Below, piece by piece: positions 17,420-26,095 of a DNA stretch of 64,000 nt; position 1 is the stretch's first letter, and every line of letters starts with the position of its first letter. The DNA is taken from the NCBI RefSeq assembly GCF_000517625.1, contig NZ_CP007055.1, positions 1,426,001 to 1,490,000 on the forward strand, written 5' to 3'. The DNA comes from Halostagnicola larsenii XH-48 (lineage in GTDB: Archaea; Halobacteriota; Halobacteria; Halobacteriales; Natrialbaceae). The position numbers and the translations under genes were made by a program. The notes under the pieces are model-generated. The model was not told the origin of the DNA. It saw only the letters and a list, made by a program, of their open reading frames with translations, and did no database searches.

Positions 17420-17804
17420 TCCGCTGTCGAGGAGCCGCTTCCGCGACGAACGGCATCGGGTTGCAGGTAGGCGGTTCCTACGTTCCCGTGTCCTGACCGA
17501 CCGAAACGACTCGAGCGTCGAAAGCGACCAGTAACAAAGCCGTATCGGTGGCAACTCACGTCCGTGCGAGGCCCGCCCTCGCACGTCGGCACTGTCCGTT
17601 GGACGACTCTCGGCCCCTCCGCCGAGACCCTCCTCCTGTCTTTTGCTCGAGGACGCACGTGTGTTTGAGCCGGCTGTTCACGTCGCTATATAGATTCACG
17701 CTGGGAACGGACCGCTCGTACTTCCCCCGAATTATCGGCGAGATCCGAACGCGTTCGCCACGGAAACCGTGGCACACAATAGGTACGGGGACCCTAGCAC
17801 GGCT
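17420..17804. other. Intergenic stretch, 385 bp
   Basis: I see no gene on either strand. It holds one 7-bp inverted repeat with an AAA loop (GCCACGG/CCGTGGC at 17757-17773), 31 bp upstream of the next start codon, and otherwise pyrimidine-rich sequence. A stem of this length can occur by chance a few times in 64 kb. Confidence 0.6.
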
Positions 17805-18224
17805 ATGAGCACCGAAACTCGGGGTCAGTCACTTCCTGCCGTCCTCACCCGCGAACGCCTCGGTCTCGCGGCGATCGATATCCTGGCCGTCGCCGGACTC
17901 GTCACGTACGGGTACGTCCATCACAGCGAGGATCCGCTGGCGAACCCGCTGGGTGTAGTCGAACCGATCACCCCGTTTCTCATCGGCTGGGCGCTGACGG
18001 CTGTGCTGGCCGGGTTGTACGCCAAAGATATATACGCCAACCCTGCTCGAGCGGCACGGTACACCGCGGTTGGCTGGATCGGCGCGGCAAACATCGGGCT
18101 GATCATCCGCTCGACGCCGGTATTCGAGGGTGGTTCCCCGTTCCCGTTTAACCTCGTGATCACCGGATTCGGACTCGTGGTCCTCCTTTTGTGGCGGACC
18201 GCATTCGCCGTCGCCGTGCGGTGA
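17805..18224 (+). CDS. DUF3054 family membrane protein
   Basis: A 139-residue membrane protein with four hydrophobic segments (about residues 21-39, 55-75, 88-105 and 115-135). It carries features of DUF3054: AIDILAVAGLVTYGYVHH in the first helix and FLIGWALTAVLAGLYA in the second. Its function is unknown; it is common in haloarchaea and actinobacteria. The ATG at 17805 is chosen because the charged N-terminus MSTETRG precedes the first helix; an upstream ATG at 17769 sits inside the hairpin-bearing spacer. Confidence 0.85.
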   Translation: MSTETRGQSLPAVLTRERLGLAAIDILAVAGLVTYGYVHHSEDPLANPLGVVEPITPFLIGWALTAVLAGLYAKDIYANPARAARYTAVGWIGAANIGLIIRSTPVFEGGSPFPFNLVITGFGLVVLLLWRTAFAVAVR

Positions 18225-18639
18225 TCTCCGCTGCAGACTGACGGCTGTATGTTGGTCCTGTTCGGTGTGTGAATCAGCGATCGTCGCACGCTGTGCCCTC
18301 GCTCAGTACACATATGAATACATACACATAGAGAATCGTATACATACGCGGATCGATGATCGAACTCGGCCCCTCGTTCGCTGATTACGATCGTCTCGCT
18401 CAACACACCGTTTTGAACCCGACTCCTTCGTGCGGTTCTGTGTGTGATTTTCGGCGTACCCGAGAACGATTGCCACGTTGTGGCATAGTATTATAACTAT
18501 ACAACAATGATATCCGGACGAATGATATCTTCATAACTTATAGAAAACACTCGAGTTAGATCGGTATTAGAATCTAATTCGGTATCAGGCGATTATGGGA
18601 AACACTTATATTACTATTCCACATAGGATAGTATACATT
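18225..18639. other. AT-rich intergenic stretch, 415 bp
   Basis: No gene is visible. From about 18310 on it is far more AT-rich than the rest of the window, with repeated ATAC/TATA steps (ACATATGAATACATACACAT at 18309-18328), a 6-bp hairpin TGCCAC-GTT-GTGGCA at 18471-18485, and GGTAT repeats near 18560-18590. The last part contains the promoter of the small gene at 18640. Confidence 0.6.
18604..18614 (+). promoter_or_regulatory. TATA box of the small membrane-protein gene
   Basis: ACTTATATTAC is centred about 30 nt upstream of the ATG at 18640. Confidence 0.5.
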
Positions 18640-18855
18640 ATGACTGGATATTACGACATTGTTCTCGCCCTCATCCCAGTCGCACTGCTCGGCATCACGG
18701 TCGCTCTCACCGTCGTCGGACTCTCGATAACGACAGCGATACCAGTCGGATCGGTAGCCGCGATGACGCTCATCGGTCACGCGATGTTCGTCAACGGACC
18801 GATCGACTCGAGAGACGAAACCGGAACGACGCGGCCACCGATCAACGCCGACTGA
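18640..18855 (+). CDS. Small haloarchaeal membrane protein
   Basis: A 71-residue protein, MTGYYDIVLALIPVALLGITV at the start, with two hydrophobic helices (about residues 6-28 and 32-52) and a short charged tail ending RPPINAD. I recall similar short MTGYYD proteins as widespread in haloarchaea; none has a known role. The ATG at 18640 fits the TATA box; an in-frame ATG at 18595 would add residues upstream of the promoter. It is transcribed alone. Confidence 0.72.
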   Translation: MTGYYDIVLALIPVALLGITVALTVVGLSITTAIPVGSVAAMTLIGHAMFVNGPIDSRDETGTTRPPINAD

Positions 18856-18906
18856 TCTCGGAGCTATCTCACTGTCTTTTTCTCTCCCTGTCCCGTTTGG
18901 GCGATT

Positions 18907-19917
18907 ATGACCGAAACGCTGTTTCTCTCGAGCGACGATGTCGCGGCACTCGCATCGCCGGAAGCGTACGTCGAGGCAGTCCGGGAAGGATACCGCGAGC
19001 GCGGTCAGGGCGCACCCGCAGATCCGCGCTCGGCGTATCTTCGAACCGATCCCGATGGGATGTTCACGGACTACGCCGCGTTGCTGCCCGAAACGGGTGC
19101 GATGGGTGGGTACATGTACAGCGCCGGATTCGACGCCGGCGACGCGTGGTTCGTGACGCCGCTTTTCGACGCGCAGTCGGGCGAACCGCTCGCGATCATC
19201 GACGGGGCGAGCATGAACCCGTTCAAAACCGGCGCTGCCGGGGCCGTTGCTGTCGATTCGCTCGCCCGGGAAGACGCAAAAACACTCGCCGTCATCGGAA
19301 CCGGTCCGCAAGCCCGCGGGCAGGTCCACACGACGGCCACCGTCCGGGACTTCTCCGAGGTTCGCGTCTACTCGCCGACCGCGGAAAGCCGAGAATCGTT
19401 CGCCAACGAGTTTGCCGACGAACTCGAGGCGTCGGTTCGGGCCGTCTCCTCGAGCGAGGCGGCCATCTCCGGTGCGGATGTCGTCATCACCGCTACGACG
19501 GCGACTGAGCCGGTGTTCGACGGGGATCATCTTGATCCAGGCACGCACGTGACTGCGATGGGCCAGTACCATCCCGACAAACGGGAACTCGACGCGACGA
19601 CCATCGAACGCTCGACGTACGTGCCTGATCTGCGAGCGCGAGTCTCGCAGGATGCGGGCTCGTTTATCGCCGCGCGCGAGGCCGGTCGCGTCTCGGACGA
19701 CCACGTCCACGCCGAACTGGGCGAGGTGGTCGCCGGCACCGAACCGGGTCGCACCGCCGACGACGAGATAACCGTCTTCGACAGCGGCGGTACCGGAATC
19801 GAAACGGTCGCCGCAGCGGCGTTGCTCTACGAGCGAGCGCTCGAGAACGATCTCGGCACGCAAATTCCGTTCGCTCCGGCGAGCGAAGCGTTAACGGGCC
19901 GACGACACGACCGCTAG
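18907..19917 (+). CDS. Ornithine cyclodeaminase / mu-crystallin family protein
   Basis: A 336-residue NAD(P)-binding enzyme of the OCD/mu-crystallin family. Visible parts are the N-terminal substrate domain with GGYMYSAGF, the SMNPFKTGAAGAVAVD segment, the Rossmann loop VIGTGPQARGQ (starting near residue 130), TATTATEPVFDG and VTAMGQYHPDKREL, and the terminal ITVFDSGGTGIETVAAA. Family members include ornithine cyclodeaminase, alanine dehydrogenase and ketimine reductase; the substrate here is open. It starts 51 bp after the small membrane gene. The 232-bp spacer after it is AT-rich. Confidence 0.92.
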   Translation: MTETLFLSSDDVAALASPEAYVEAVREGYRERGQGAPADPRSAYLRTDPDGMFTDYAALLPETGAMGGYMYSAGFDAGDAWFVTPLFDAQSGEPLAIIDGASMNPFKTGAAGAVAVDSLAREDAKTLAVIGTGPQARGQVHTTATVRDFSEVRVYSPTAESRESFANEFADELEASVRAVSSSEAAISGADVVITATTATEPVFDGDHLDPGTHVTAMGQYHPDKRELDATTIERSTYVPDLRARVSQDAGSFIAAREAGRVSDDHVHAELGEVVAGTEPGRTADDEITVFDSGGTGIETVAAAALLYERALENDLGTQIPFAPASEALTGRRHDR

Positions 19918-20149
19918 GGCTTACCGTCGCACGAACGGACGACCAATTACCCGAAACGGCGTTGCGACTCGAGCAGTTAGCAATCTAAAATTTGCCATAT
20001 TCATCTGTTTTATTGCTATTCTGATGCGGATCACTGGAACAGAGCGTATTGACTTATTGATCTGTTACGGCAGTTAATTCGCGGTTTCCAGTCGACACGC
20101 TCGACATCTCGCCGCGACTTACAAACCGCTCGTGTCCGTAGGATTAGGT

Positions 20150-21157
20150 ATGTCTCGAGCGGAAGATCTGGGAGAAACGCTCGCGGAGATGGATTCGCTC
20201 ACCATCGTCTGTCATGACAACCCGGATCCCGACTGCCTCGCCAGTGCCCTCGCGCTCAAACGGATCGCACAGCAACACGAGGTGGACGAGATTTCCATCG
20301 TCTACGGGGGTGAGATCTCCCACCAGCAAAACCGAGCGTTCGTCAACATGCTCAACGTGGGGATTCAACAGATCGAAACCGCTTCGATAACCGAGGACGA
20401 CCGTCTCGCCTTCGTCGACCACTCGGTGCCGGGCGGGAACACACAGCTTCCGGCGACGATCGAACCGGACATCGTGGTCGACCACCACCCCGACGGCGAT
20501 GTCGAGGCGGCGTTCGTCGACATTCGAATGGACTACGGTGCCACGGCGACGATATTCGTGGAATACCTCTTCGATCTGGAGATGACCATCGCGACTCGAC
20601 TGGCCTCCGCACTCCTCTTTGCTTTGCATCGCGAACGTCTCGATTTCGTCCGTGATCCGACAGAACGGGAGTACGAAGCTGCACTGGCCGTCTATCCGGA
20701 AGCTGACCTCGAGATGCTAGAGCAACTGTACGGCAGTGCCTTCTCCCCGGCGACCCTCGATGCGATCGGCCACGCTATCGCGTCGCGAACGCGCCGGGGA
20801 TCGTCACTGGCTGCGAGCGTCGGCCGAACCACCGAGACTGACGCCCTTCCGCAGGCGGCTGACTACCTGCTCAATCTCGAGGGCGTCGATACCGTGTTGG
20901 TCTACGGAATCGTCAACAGCGCGATCAGAATAAGCGCGCGCTCGATCGATCCGCGGGTTCAGGCTGGAGACACGTTGACCAGTGCGTTCGGCGAACTCGG
21001 AACCGTTGGTGGTCACCACGACATGGCCGGCGGCCGGATCGATCTCGGGCTGTTCGCCGACGTCGCTGGTGACGAAAACGAGTTGCTCGAGTTCGCCAGT
21101 ACTCGCCTCGAAAAGCGGTTTTTCGACGCCCTCAATCTCAACGACAAGGACGAGTAG
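20150..21157 (+). CDS. DHH-family phosphoesterase
   Basis: A 335-residue protein of the DHH superfamily (RecJ/NrnA/oligoribonuclease-like). Motif I is HDNPDPDCLAS, motif II DHSVPGGN, motif III the name-giving DHHPDGD, and the DHHA1 part shows ISARSIDP and the closing GGHHDMAGG. Enzymes of this kind cleave short oligonucleotides, pAp or cyclic dinucleotides with Mn2+. No S1 or TrkA domain is fused here. I start it at the ATG at 20150; a GTG at 20132 is in frame. TTACAA about 28 nt before the ATG is a possible TATA box. Its 3' end faces the Hsp20 gene. Confidence 0.9.
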   Translation: MSRAEDLGETLAEMDSLTIVCHDNPDPDCLASALALKRIAQQHEVDEISIVYGGEISHQQNRAFVNMLNVGIQQIETASITEDDRLAFVDHSVPGGNTQLPATIEPDIVVDHHPDGDVEAAFVDIRMDYGATATIFVEYLFDLEMTIATRLASALLFALHRERLDFVRDPTEREYEAALAVYPEADLEMLEQLYGSAFSPATLDAIGHAIASRTRRGSSLAASVGRTTETDALPQAADYLLNLEGVDTVLVYGIVNSAIRISARSIDPRVQAGDTLTSAFGELGTVGGHHDMAGGRIDLGLFADVAGDENELLEFASTRLEKRFFDALNLNDKDE

Positions 21158-21204
21158 CGCTCTCGACGAGGGTCGCACCCTATTCGAGGGGTGGAGCGAC
21201 GGAC

Positions 21205-21666
21205 TCACTCGATGTCGATCGAATGCGCCGCTTCGTCGGGCTCGAGTTTCGGGAGTCGGATCGTCAGAACGCCGTTGTTGAGGTGTGCATCGACCCCCTC
21301 GGCGTCGACGGGGTCGGGAATGCTGACCTGTCGGCTGAACGAGCGAGTGCGCCGCTCCCGCCGGAGGTAGGTATCGTCGCTGTCGTCGATCGCGTGTTCG
21401 CGCTCGCCGTCTATCATCAGGTGTTGATTTGTCAACGTGACCTCGATGTCGTCACGCTCGAACCCGGGAACGTCCACGACGACGACGAACTCGTCTCCCG
21501 CGTCGGTCATATCGAGTCCGGTTCCCTGCGAACCGACGCTCATGTCGAGGCGGCCAGCGTCCGCTCCGGTTTCACGGTCGTCGCCCCGTCGCGCCGACTG
21601 CAACTGCCGACTCAATCGATCGAACAGTTCTTCGAGTCCATCGAACGGATTCGGTCTCTCTGCCAT
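21205..21666 (-). CDS. Hsp20/alpha-crystallin small heat-shock protein
   Basis: A 153-residue small chaperone. The alpha-crystallin domain covers about residues 50-145: GDEFVVVVDVPGFERDDIEV, LMIDGERE and the closing NNGVLTIRLPKLE, with the GVLTI-type beta9 strand. The N-terminal arm (MAERPNPFDGLEELFDRLSR) is short and amphipathic. The C-terminus lacks an obvious IxI motif, apart from the weak IDIE end. It acts as an ATP-independent holdase. The ATG at 21666 is chosen because the region before it does not resemble the family. Confidence 0.93.
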   Translation of the reverse strand: MAERPNPFDGLEELFDRLSRQLQSARRGDDRETGADAGRLDMSVGSQGTGLDMTDAGDEFVVVVDVPGFERDDIEVTLTNQHLMIDGEREHAIDDSDDTYLRRERRTRSFSRQVSIPDPVDAEGVDAHLNNGVLTIRLPKLEPDEAAHSIDIE

Positions 21667-21809
21667 ACTCGAGGGTACGACACCTGCGGCGAAAAAGGCC
21701 ACTCTCACTGGTCGTGACCGTCCGCGATCGAAATAGGTTGCCGACGGCGATTGCGGCAGAACCGAGGGGTTGGACCGTCGTTAATGTGCTGGATCCCCTA
21801 CCGGCGTGT

Positions 21810-22493
21810 ATGACTCGAGCACTGTTCGTCGTCAGCGAAGAAGGCTACTGGGGAGAAGAATGCGTCGAGCCACTCGAGACGCTCACCGACGCCGGGGTCG
21901 ACATCACCGTGGCGACGCCGACGGGCGGACCGCCGCGGATCGACGAGCGGTCCGCCGATCCCGAACAGGTCGGCGAGGAAACCGCCGAACACGTCATGGA
22001 GGTCCACGAGACCGACGAGCGACTGAACGATCCCATCCCGCTCGCGAAGGCTCGAGCCGGCGAGTACGATGCCGTCGTTTTCCCTGGTGGTCACGGCACG
22101 GAGTGGGACATCAACCAGGACAAACACGCGCGCACGCTCCTCCGAAATACGATCGAAGGCGACGGGAAAGCCCTCGTCGTCTGTCACGCCATCGCCATCC
22201 TCGCGTTCACGCGGGACAGCCACGGCGCGTTCCTCGTCCACGACCGCGACGTCACCGGCTTCCCGAACGAGTGGGAGGAGGGAATCGTCGACGACGACGA
22301 CCTGATGCCCGACGGCCGAAAGCTCCCCTACTGGGTCGAAGACGAAGTGATCGCCGCGGGCGGCAACTGGGACGCCGAACTCGAGTCGGAGACGAGCGTC
22401 ACCGTCGACGGCGACCTGATTACCGCACGCGGCCCCGGTTCCTCGAGCGCCGCAGGACAGACTCTACTCGAGGAACTCGGGATCGAGGCCTAA
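21810..22493 (+). CDS. DJ-1/PfpI family (type 1 glutamine amidotransferase-like) protein
   Basis: A 227-residue protein of the DJ-1/PfpI superfamily. The nucleophile-elbow cysteine is in ALVVCHAIAIL, and the FPGGHGTEWD oxyanion segment and YDAVVFPGG strand are clear. Lid residues FPNEWEEGIVDD and WVEDEVIAAGGNW resemble Hsp31-like/glyoxalase III-type chaperone-deglycases. The exact activity (protease, deglycase, glyoxalase III) is uncertain. It lies divergently from hsp20, which would suit a stress role, but no shared regulator site is obvious. Confidence 0.9.
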   Translation: MTRALFVVSEEGYWGEECVEPLETLTDAGVDITVATPTGGPPRIDERSADPEQVGEETAEHVMEVHETDERLNDPIPLAKARAGEYDAVVFPGGHGTEWDINQDKHARTLLRNTIEGDGKALVVCHAIAILAFTRDSHGAFLVHDRDVTGFPNEWEEGIVDDDDLMPDGRKLPYWVEDEVIAAGGNWDAELESETSVTVDGDLITARGPGSSSAAGQTLLEELGIEA

Positions 22494-22597
22494 TCCGGTT
22501 GAGACCTAACCCGGTTGCAGTCGCGTTCGAGGCACCACTGTCGAACTGTCGGAATCGAATCAGTCCCTTTTTACGCAACGGCGGGGAAGAGCGACCT

Positions 22598-22807
22598 ATG
22601 AGCTTCGAGGAAGACGAACACGTCGTGCTCCACGACAAACACAGCGAATTCGACGGCGAAGTCGGGACGATCACCCAGACGATGGAATCTATGTTCGGCG
22701 ACGTCACCTACACGATCAGCTTCGAGGACGGCCAGGAGTCGGGCGTTCCCGAAGACGCCCTCGAGGCCGCTCCAGACGACGCCGAAACGGACGACGACGA
22801 CGAGTAA
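22598..22807 (+). CDS. Small acidic protein, DUF1918-like
   Basis: A 69-residue acidic protein, MSFEEDEHVVLHDKHSEFDG at the start, then GEVGTITQTMESMFGDVTYTI and a poly-acidic end. It looks like an SH3-like small barrel as in DUF1918-type proteins, which are abundant in haloarchaea. No function is known. The purine-rich GGCGGGGAAGAG just upstream can serve as ribosome site. It sits 39 bp before the RNA-binding protein gene, and both may be on one message. Confidence 0.8.
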   Translation: MSFEEDEHVVLHDKHSEFDGEVGTITQTMESMFGDVTYTISFEDGQESGVPEDALEAAPDDAETDDDDE

Positions 22808-22846
22808 TCGACCCATACGACGACCCATGCCGTTCTCTTAGGACCG

Positions 22847-23290
22847 ATGCCACAAATCCCGCTTCACTACGTCGATCTGCGAACGTTCTGTTACGCCACC
22901 GAGGACGAAAAACGCGTCGAGGAGGCGTTGCGAACGTTCCTCCCCGAAGAGTTCGAACTCGAGCGCGTCGAGAGCGAGGGCCACTATGGGGATCGGATCC
23001 TCGTTCTCTCGGCGCGCGCCGAAAACGCAGACGACGTTCGCCACGTCCTCTCGAGACTCGCTGATCTCGAGGAGTTCGACGGCCTGATCGCCGAACTCGA
23101 CCAGCGGGTCACCGAAAACACCGAACTCTACCTCACGCTCGACAAACAGGCCGCGTTCAACGGGGAGAGCCGCCTCGGCGACGGCATCACGTTCCGCGCG
23201 AAAGTCGAAGCCTACCCCGCGAAGAAGGAAGCCGCCGTCGAGAACGCTCAAGAGGTTCTCGAGCGCCTCGAGGACGAGGACGTCGACTGA
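22847..23290 (+). CDS. Archaeal RNA-binding protein (PF01877 type)
   Basis: A 147-residue protein with the architecture of the archaeal RNA_binding family PF01877: PLHYVDLRTFCYATEDEKRV at the N-terminus, GHYGDRILVLSARAEN in the middle, and LTLDKQAAFNGE followed by FRAKVEAYPAKKE. Relatives are ribosomal-protein-L5-like folds sometimes linked to the exosome or coaE operons; binding to RNA is inferred from the family. It has no membrane segment or signal. A charged helix (ENAQEVLERLEDEDVD) ends it. Confidence 0.88.
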   Translation: MPQIPLHYVDLRTFCYATEDEKRVEEALRTFLPEEFELERVESEGHYGDRILVLSARAENADDVRHVLSRLADLEEFDGLIAELDQRVTENTELYLTLDKQAAFNGESRLGDGITFRAKVEAYPAKKEAAVENAQEVLERLEDEDVD

Positions 23291-23332
23291 TCCAATCAGC
23301 CGGGGCTAACAAATAGCGTTGGCGGCGCTCTA

Positions 23333-23779
23333 CTACTCGCGCGATTCGACGTTCGTCTCGAGCGTTCGATTCTCGGTAACAACGGCGGTTACGCGCACAG
23401 ACTCGACCCCCCAGCCGGCGTCCTCGAGTTGGTCGATGATCTCCTCGTTCGAGAGTGCAACCGATTCGCCTAGAGCGGTAATTTCAAGCGAGTACGGTTC
23501 GTGCTGTTTGATCCACGGACCGGGAAGATGTTGCTCGTCCCTGTGCTCGTCGTCACCTGCTGGCTCGAGTTCGGCTGTCTGCTCGTAGGTGGGGTCTCCA
23601 TCCTCGAGAACCGTCACCGCAATGTCGGTCGCCTCGTCCGATCGATTCCTGCCGAGTATCCGCAGATCAAGGTAATTTCTCGTTTTGTACTGTCGCCAGC
23701 CATAGTTGGCCGCACCCGTTACGGTAATTCCCCCGAGGACGGTTACCGCGAGCGAACGACGACTAAGATTGGGGACCAT
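23333..23779 (-). CDS. Exported/anchored haloarchaeal protein of unknown function
   Basis: A 148-residue protein with a twin-arginine-like start (LSRRSLAVTVLGGITVTGAA) and no lipobox cysteine, so it is probably Tat-targeted and membrane-anchored by the N-terminal helix. The rest is an acidic beta-rich domain with DEATDIAVTVLEDGD and LEITALGESVALSNEEII. I do not recognise a family. A TATA-like TTTATGTAAA lies upstream on the minus strand. Its 3' end faces the RNA-binding gene with a 42-bp gap. Confidence 0.72.
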   Translation of the reverse strand: MVPNLSRRSLAVTVLGGITVTGAANYGWRQYKTRNYLDLRILGRNRSDEATDIAVTVLEDGDPTYEQTAELEPAGDDEHRDEQHLPGPWIKQHEPYSLEITALGESVALSNEEIIDQLEDAGWGVESVRVTAVVTENRTLETNVESRE

Positions 23780-23957
23780 ACCATCAGATAATAATACACT
23801 TTACATAAAGCTTGTACCAACTCACGGTTTGGACTCTCCATCGACCGTGCCCTAAGAGCGCCTATCAATCGGTTCTCTCACGCGCGAGAAGGCAATTGAT
23901 GTATTCGATCGACCGACGAGTATCAGAGCCTGCGGAGTGGGACCTCACTGGAGGCGA

Positions 23958-25079
23958 CTACCGCACCGCCTGCGTCGCCGCGTCGATGATCTCGAGGGCT
24001 TCTTTGAGTTCTTCCGTGCTGGTCGCATACGAGAGTCGCGCGTAGCCGTCGCCGTGCGCGCCGAAGGCGTCTCCGGGGACGACGACCACGTCGCGCTCGA
24101 GAACCTCGTCACACCAGCCGTCCGGAACCTTGGGCATGACGTAAAACGCGCCCGAGGGTGTTGGGACCTCGAGTCCGGCGTCTTCGAGGCCGTCAACGAC
24201 GAGGTCTCGCCGTTTCTCGAACGCGTCGACCATCTCATAGACGGGATCCTGTGGACCAGTCAGGGCTGCTTCGGCGGCGTACTGGGCCGGCGCGCTCGCA
24301 CAGGCCTGCCCGTACTGGTGGACCCGGAGCATACGTTCGATTCTCCGATTCGATCCCACGACCCAGCCGAGTCGCCAGCCGGTCATCGAGTACGTCTTCG
24401 AACACGCGCTGACGACCACCACGTTGTCCGTCTGAGCGAACTCGAGCGGCGAGCGGTGTTCGCCCTCGAAGACGATCCGCTCGTAGACTTCGTCGGAGAG
24501 ACAGAGGACGTCGTGTTCGTCCGCGATGCGTGCGAACTCGCGCATGTCCTCCTCGGACTGGACCGCACCCGTCGGATTCGAGGGGCTGTTGACCACAAAC
24601 ACGGCGGTGTCGTCGGTGATCGCCTCCTCGACGGTGGCCGGGTCGAGTGTGAGATCCTCCCGGAGCGGGACCGGCTTGGGGGTTCCATCGGCGATTTTCG
24701 TCAACGCATCGTAGGAGACGAATCCGGGGTCCGGAAAGATCACTTCCTGTCCCGGATCGACGTGCGCCTCTAACACCAGGTGGAGTGCCTCGCTTCCGCC
24801 GGAAGTCGCGATGATGTCCGTCGGATCGACGCCGATGCCGTACTCGCGGTCGTACGTTTCGGAGATGGCCTCTCGGAGCGACCGCGTCCCCTTGTTCGAG
24901 GTGTAGGCGTCGGTCTTCTTCGATTCGATAGCCTCGATCGCGCCCGCTCGAGCGTGTTCGGGCGTGGGAAAGTCAGGTTGCCCGAGACCGAGATTTATCG
25001 CGTCCTCGCCCGCGGCCTCGAACACTTCACGTATCCCGCTGATCGACACCTGCTCGACCCGATTTGCAAACTCCGTCAT
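23958..25079 (-). CDS. Aspartate/aromatic-type PLP aminotransferase
   Basis: A 373-residue class I aminotransferase. Seen: NLGLGQPDFPTP, DAYTSNKGTRSLREAI, TSGGSEALHLVL, the PLP-binding NSPSNPTGAV and CLSDEVYERIVF, the Schiff-base lysine K228 in SACSKTYSMTGWRLGW, and the substrate-carboxylate arginine in GYARLSYATS. The family transfers amino groups among aspartate, glutamate, aromatic amino acids and their keto acids; specificity is not readable. It is normal in length and has no co-directional close neighbour. Confidence 0.93.
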   Translation of the reverse strand: MTEFANRVEQVSISGIREVFEAAGEDAINLGLGQPDFPTPEHARAGAIEAIESKKTDAYTSNKGTRSLREAISETYDREYGIGVDPTDIIATSGGSEALHLVLEAHVDPGQEVIFPDPGFVSYDALTKIADGTPKPVPLREDLTLDPATVEEAITDDTAVFVVNSPSNPTGAVQSEEDMREFARIADEHDVLCLSDEVYERIVFEGEHRSPLEFAQTDNVVVVSACSKTYSMTGWRLGWVVGSNRRIERMLRVHQYGQACASAPAQYAAEAALTGPQDPVYEMVDAFEKRRDLVVDGLEDAGLEVPTPSGAFYVMPKVPDGWCDEVLERDVVVVPGDAFGAHGDGYARLSYATSTEELKEALEIIDAATQAVR

Positions 25080-25230
25080 GTCTCAAATGGCGGGGCCGAC
25101 CCCGATAACTCTTGATGTGTTCCGGCCTGACGTCCACGATGGAGCGGTCAGTTCCGTCCGTCTAAATCTCGTGTCTGTCAAACTAAATAAGCCACAACGA
25201 ATATGCCCATCCTGACGAATACACCCTACA

Positions 25231-25887
25231 ATGACTTCTTCACGCAGGGCCTTTCTTGCAGCTGGTGTGACAGGTTCGCTCGCACTCTCGGCCGGTTGTC
25301 TGGATTTCGTCACCGGCGACGGACCCCTCGAGTTCAGTTCCGACCGCGTCGCGCCGACCGACAGCGCGCTCGAGGAAACCGGATTCGACGAGATGAGCGT
25401 CGAGGAAGAAACGTTCGAAGAGACCGTCGAAGCCGGCGTCGAACGCGAGGTCAAAGCCAACTTCTGGCTCTCGAGTTACGCGAAAGCGCTCGAGATTCAG
25501 GGCCAATCCGAGGAGGCGACCGCGTTCGTTGCAGTCTCGACCCCCGACATGAGCGTCGCAGGTCGGTCGTTCAACCCTATCGACGGGATGGATAGCGAAG
25601 AGTTACTCGACGAATTCAGGGGCCAGATCGAAAACGGGGATACGGATATTCAGGACATCAAGCACGAGGAGACGTTTTCGGTCTCAATTCTGGACGAAAG
25701 TCGTGACATCGACCTGCTGCGCGGACAAACAGAATATCGGGGTGAAGCGATCGATATCGAGCTGGTAGTGGCCTCGTTCGCTCACGAGGGAGATTATCTG
25801 GTTCTCGCCGGCATGTATCCCGAGATGTTCCAGGACGAGGGCGTCAACGTCGAAATGCTGCTCGAGTCCGTCGAGCATCCTGCCTGA
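25231..25887 (+). CDS. Tat lipoprotein, DUF6517-type
   Basis: A 218-residue exported lipoprotein. The signal SRRAFLAAGVTGSLALSAGC has a twin-arginine pair and a lipobox whose cysteine is C23, so the mature protein should be lipid-anchored outside the membrane. The mature part has KANFWLSSYAKALEI, FVAVSTPDMSVAGRSFNPI and a C-terminal ASFAHEGDYLVLAG strand, as in the haloarchaeal DUF6517 lipoproteins. The role is unknown. An AAATAAG box about 45 nt upstream of the ATG is a possible promoter. Confidence 0.86.
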   Translation: MTSSRRAFLAAGVTGSLALSAGCLDFVTGDGPLEFSSDRVAPTDSALEETGFDEMSVEEETFEETVEAGVEREVKANFWLSSYAKALEIQGQSEEATAFVAVSTPDMSVAGRSFNPIDGMDSEELLDEFRGQIENGDTDIQDIKHEETFSVSILDESRDIDLLRGQTEYRGEAIDIELVVASFAHEGDYLVLAGMYPEMFQDEGVNVEMLLESVEHPA

Positions 25888-26095
25888 GCGGCGGTTTCGG
25901 GAGCCTCCGATTTTCACGTGGAAAACTCGAGACGCTGACCGTGACACGAGCGACAGCAGTACACGAGACAGTAACCCAGAGAGTGGTGCGGAATACATAG
26001 TAGCTGGCCCGCTCGTCGGGAGTTCCGGGCCAAGAGTGGCTGAGGTGTACGGAGAACGAAACCGGTGCTCGAGTCGCGTCGAAACTGAAACCGAC

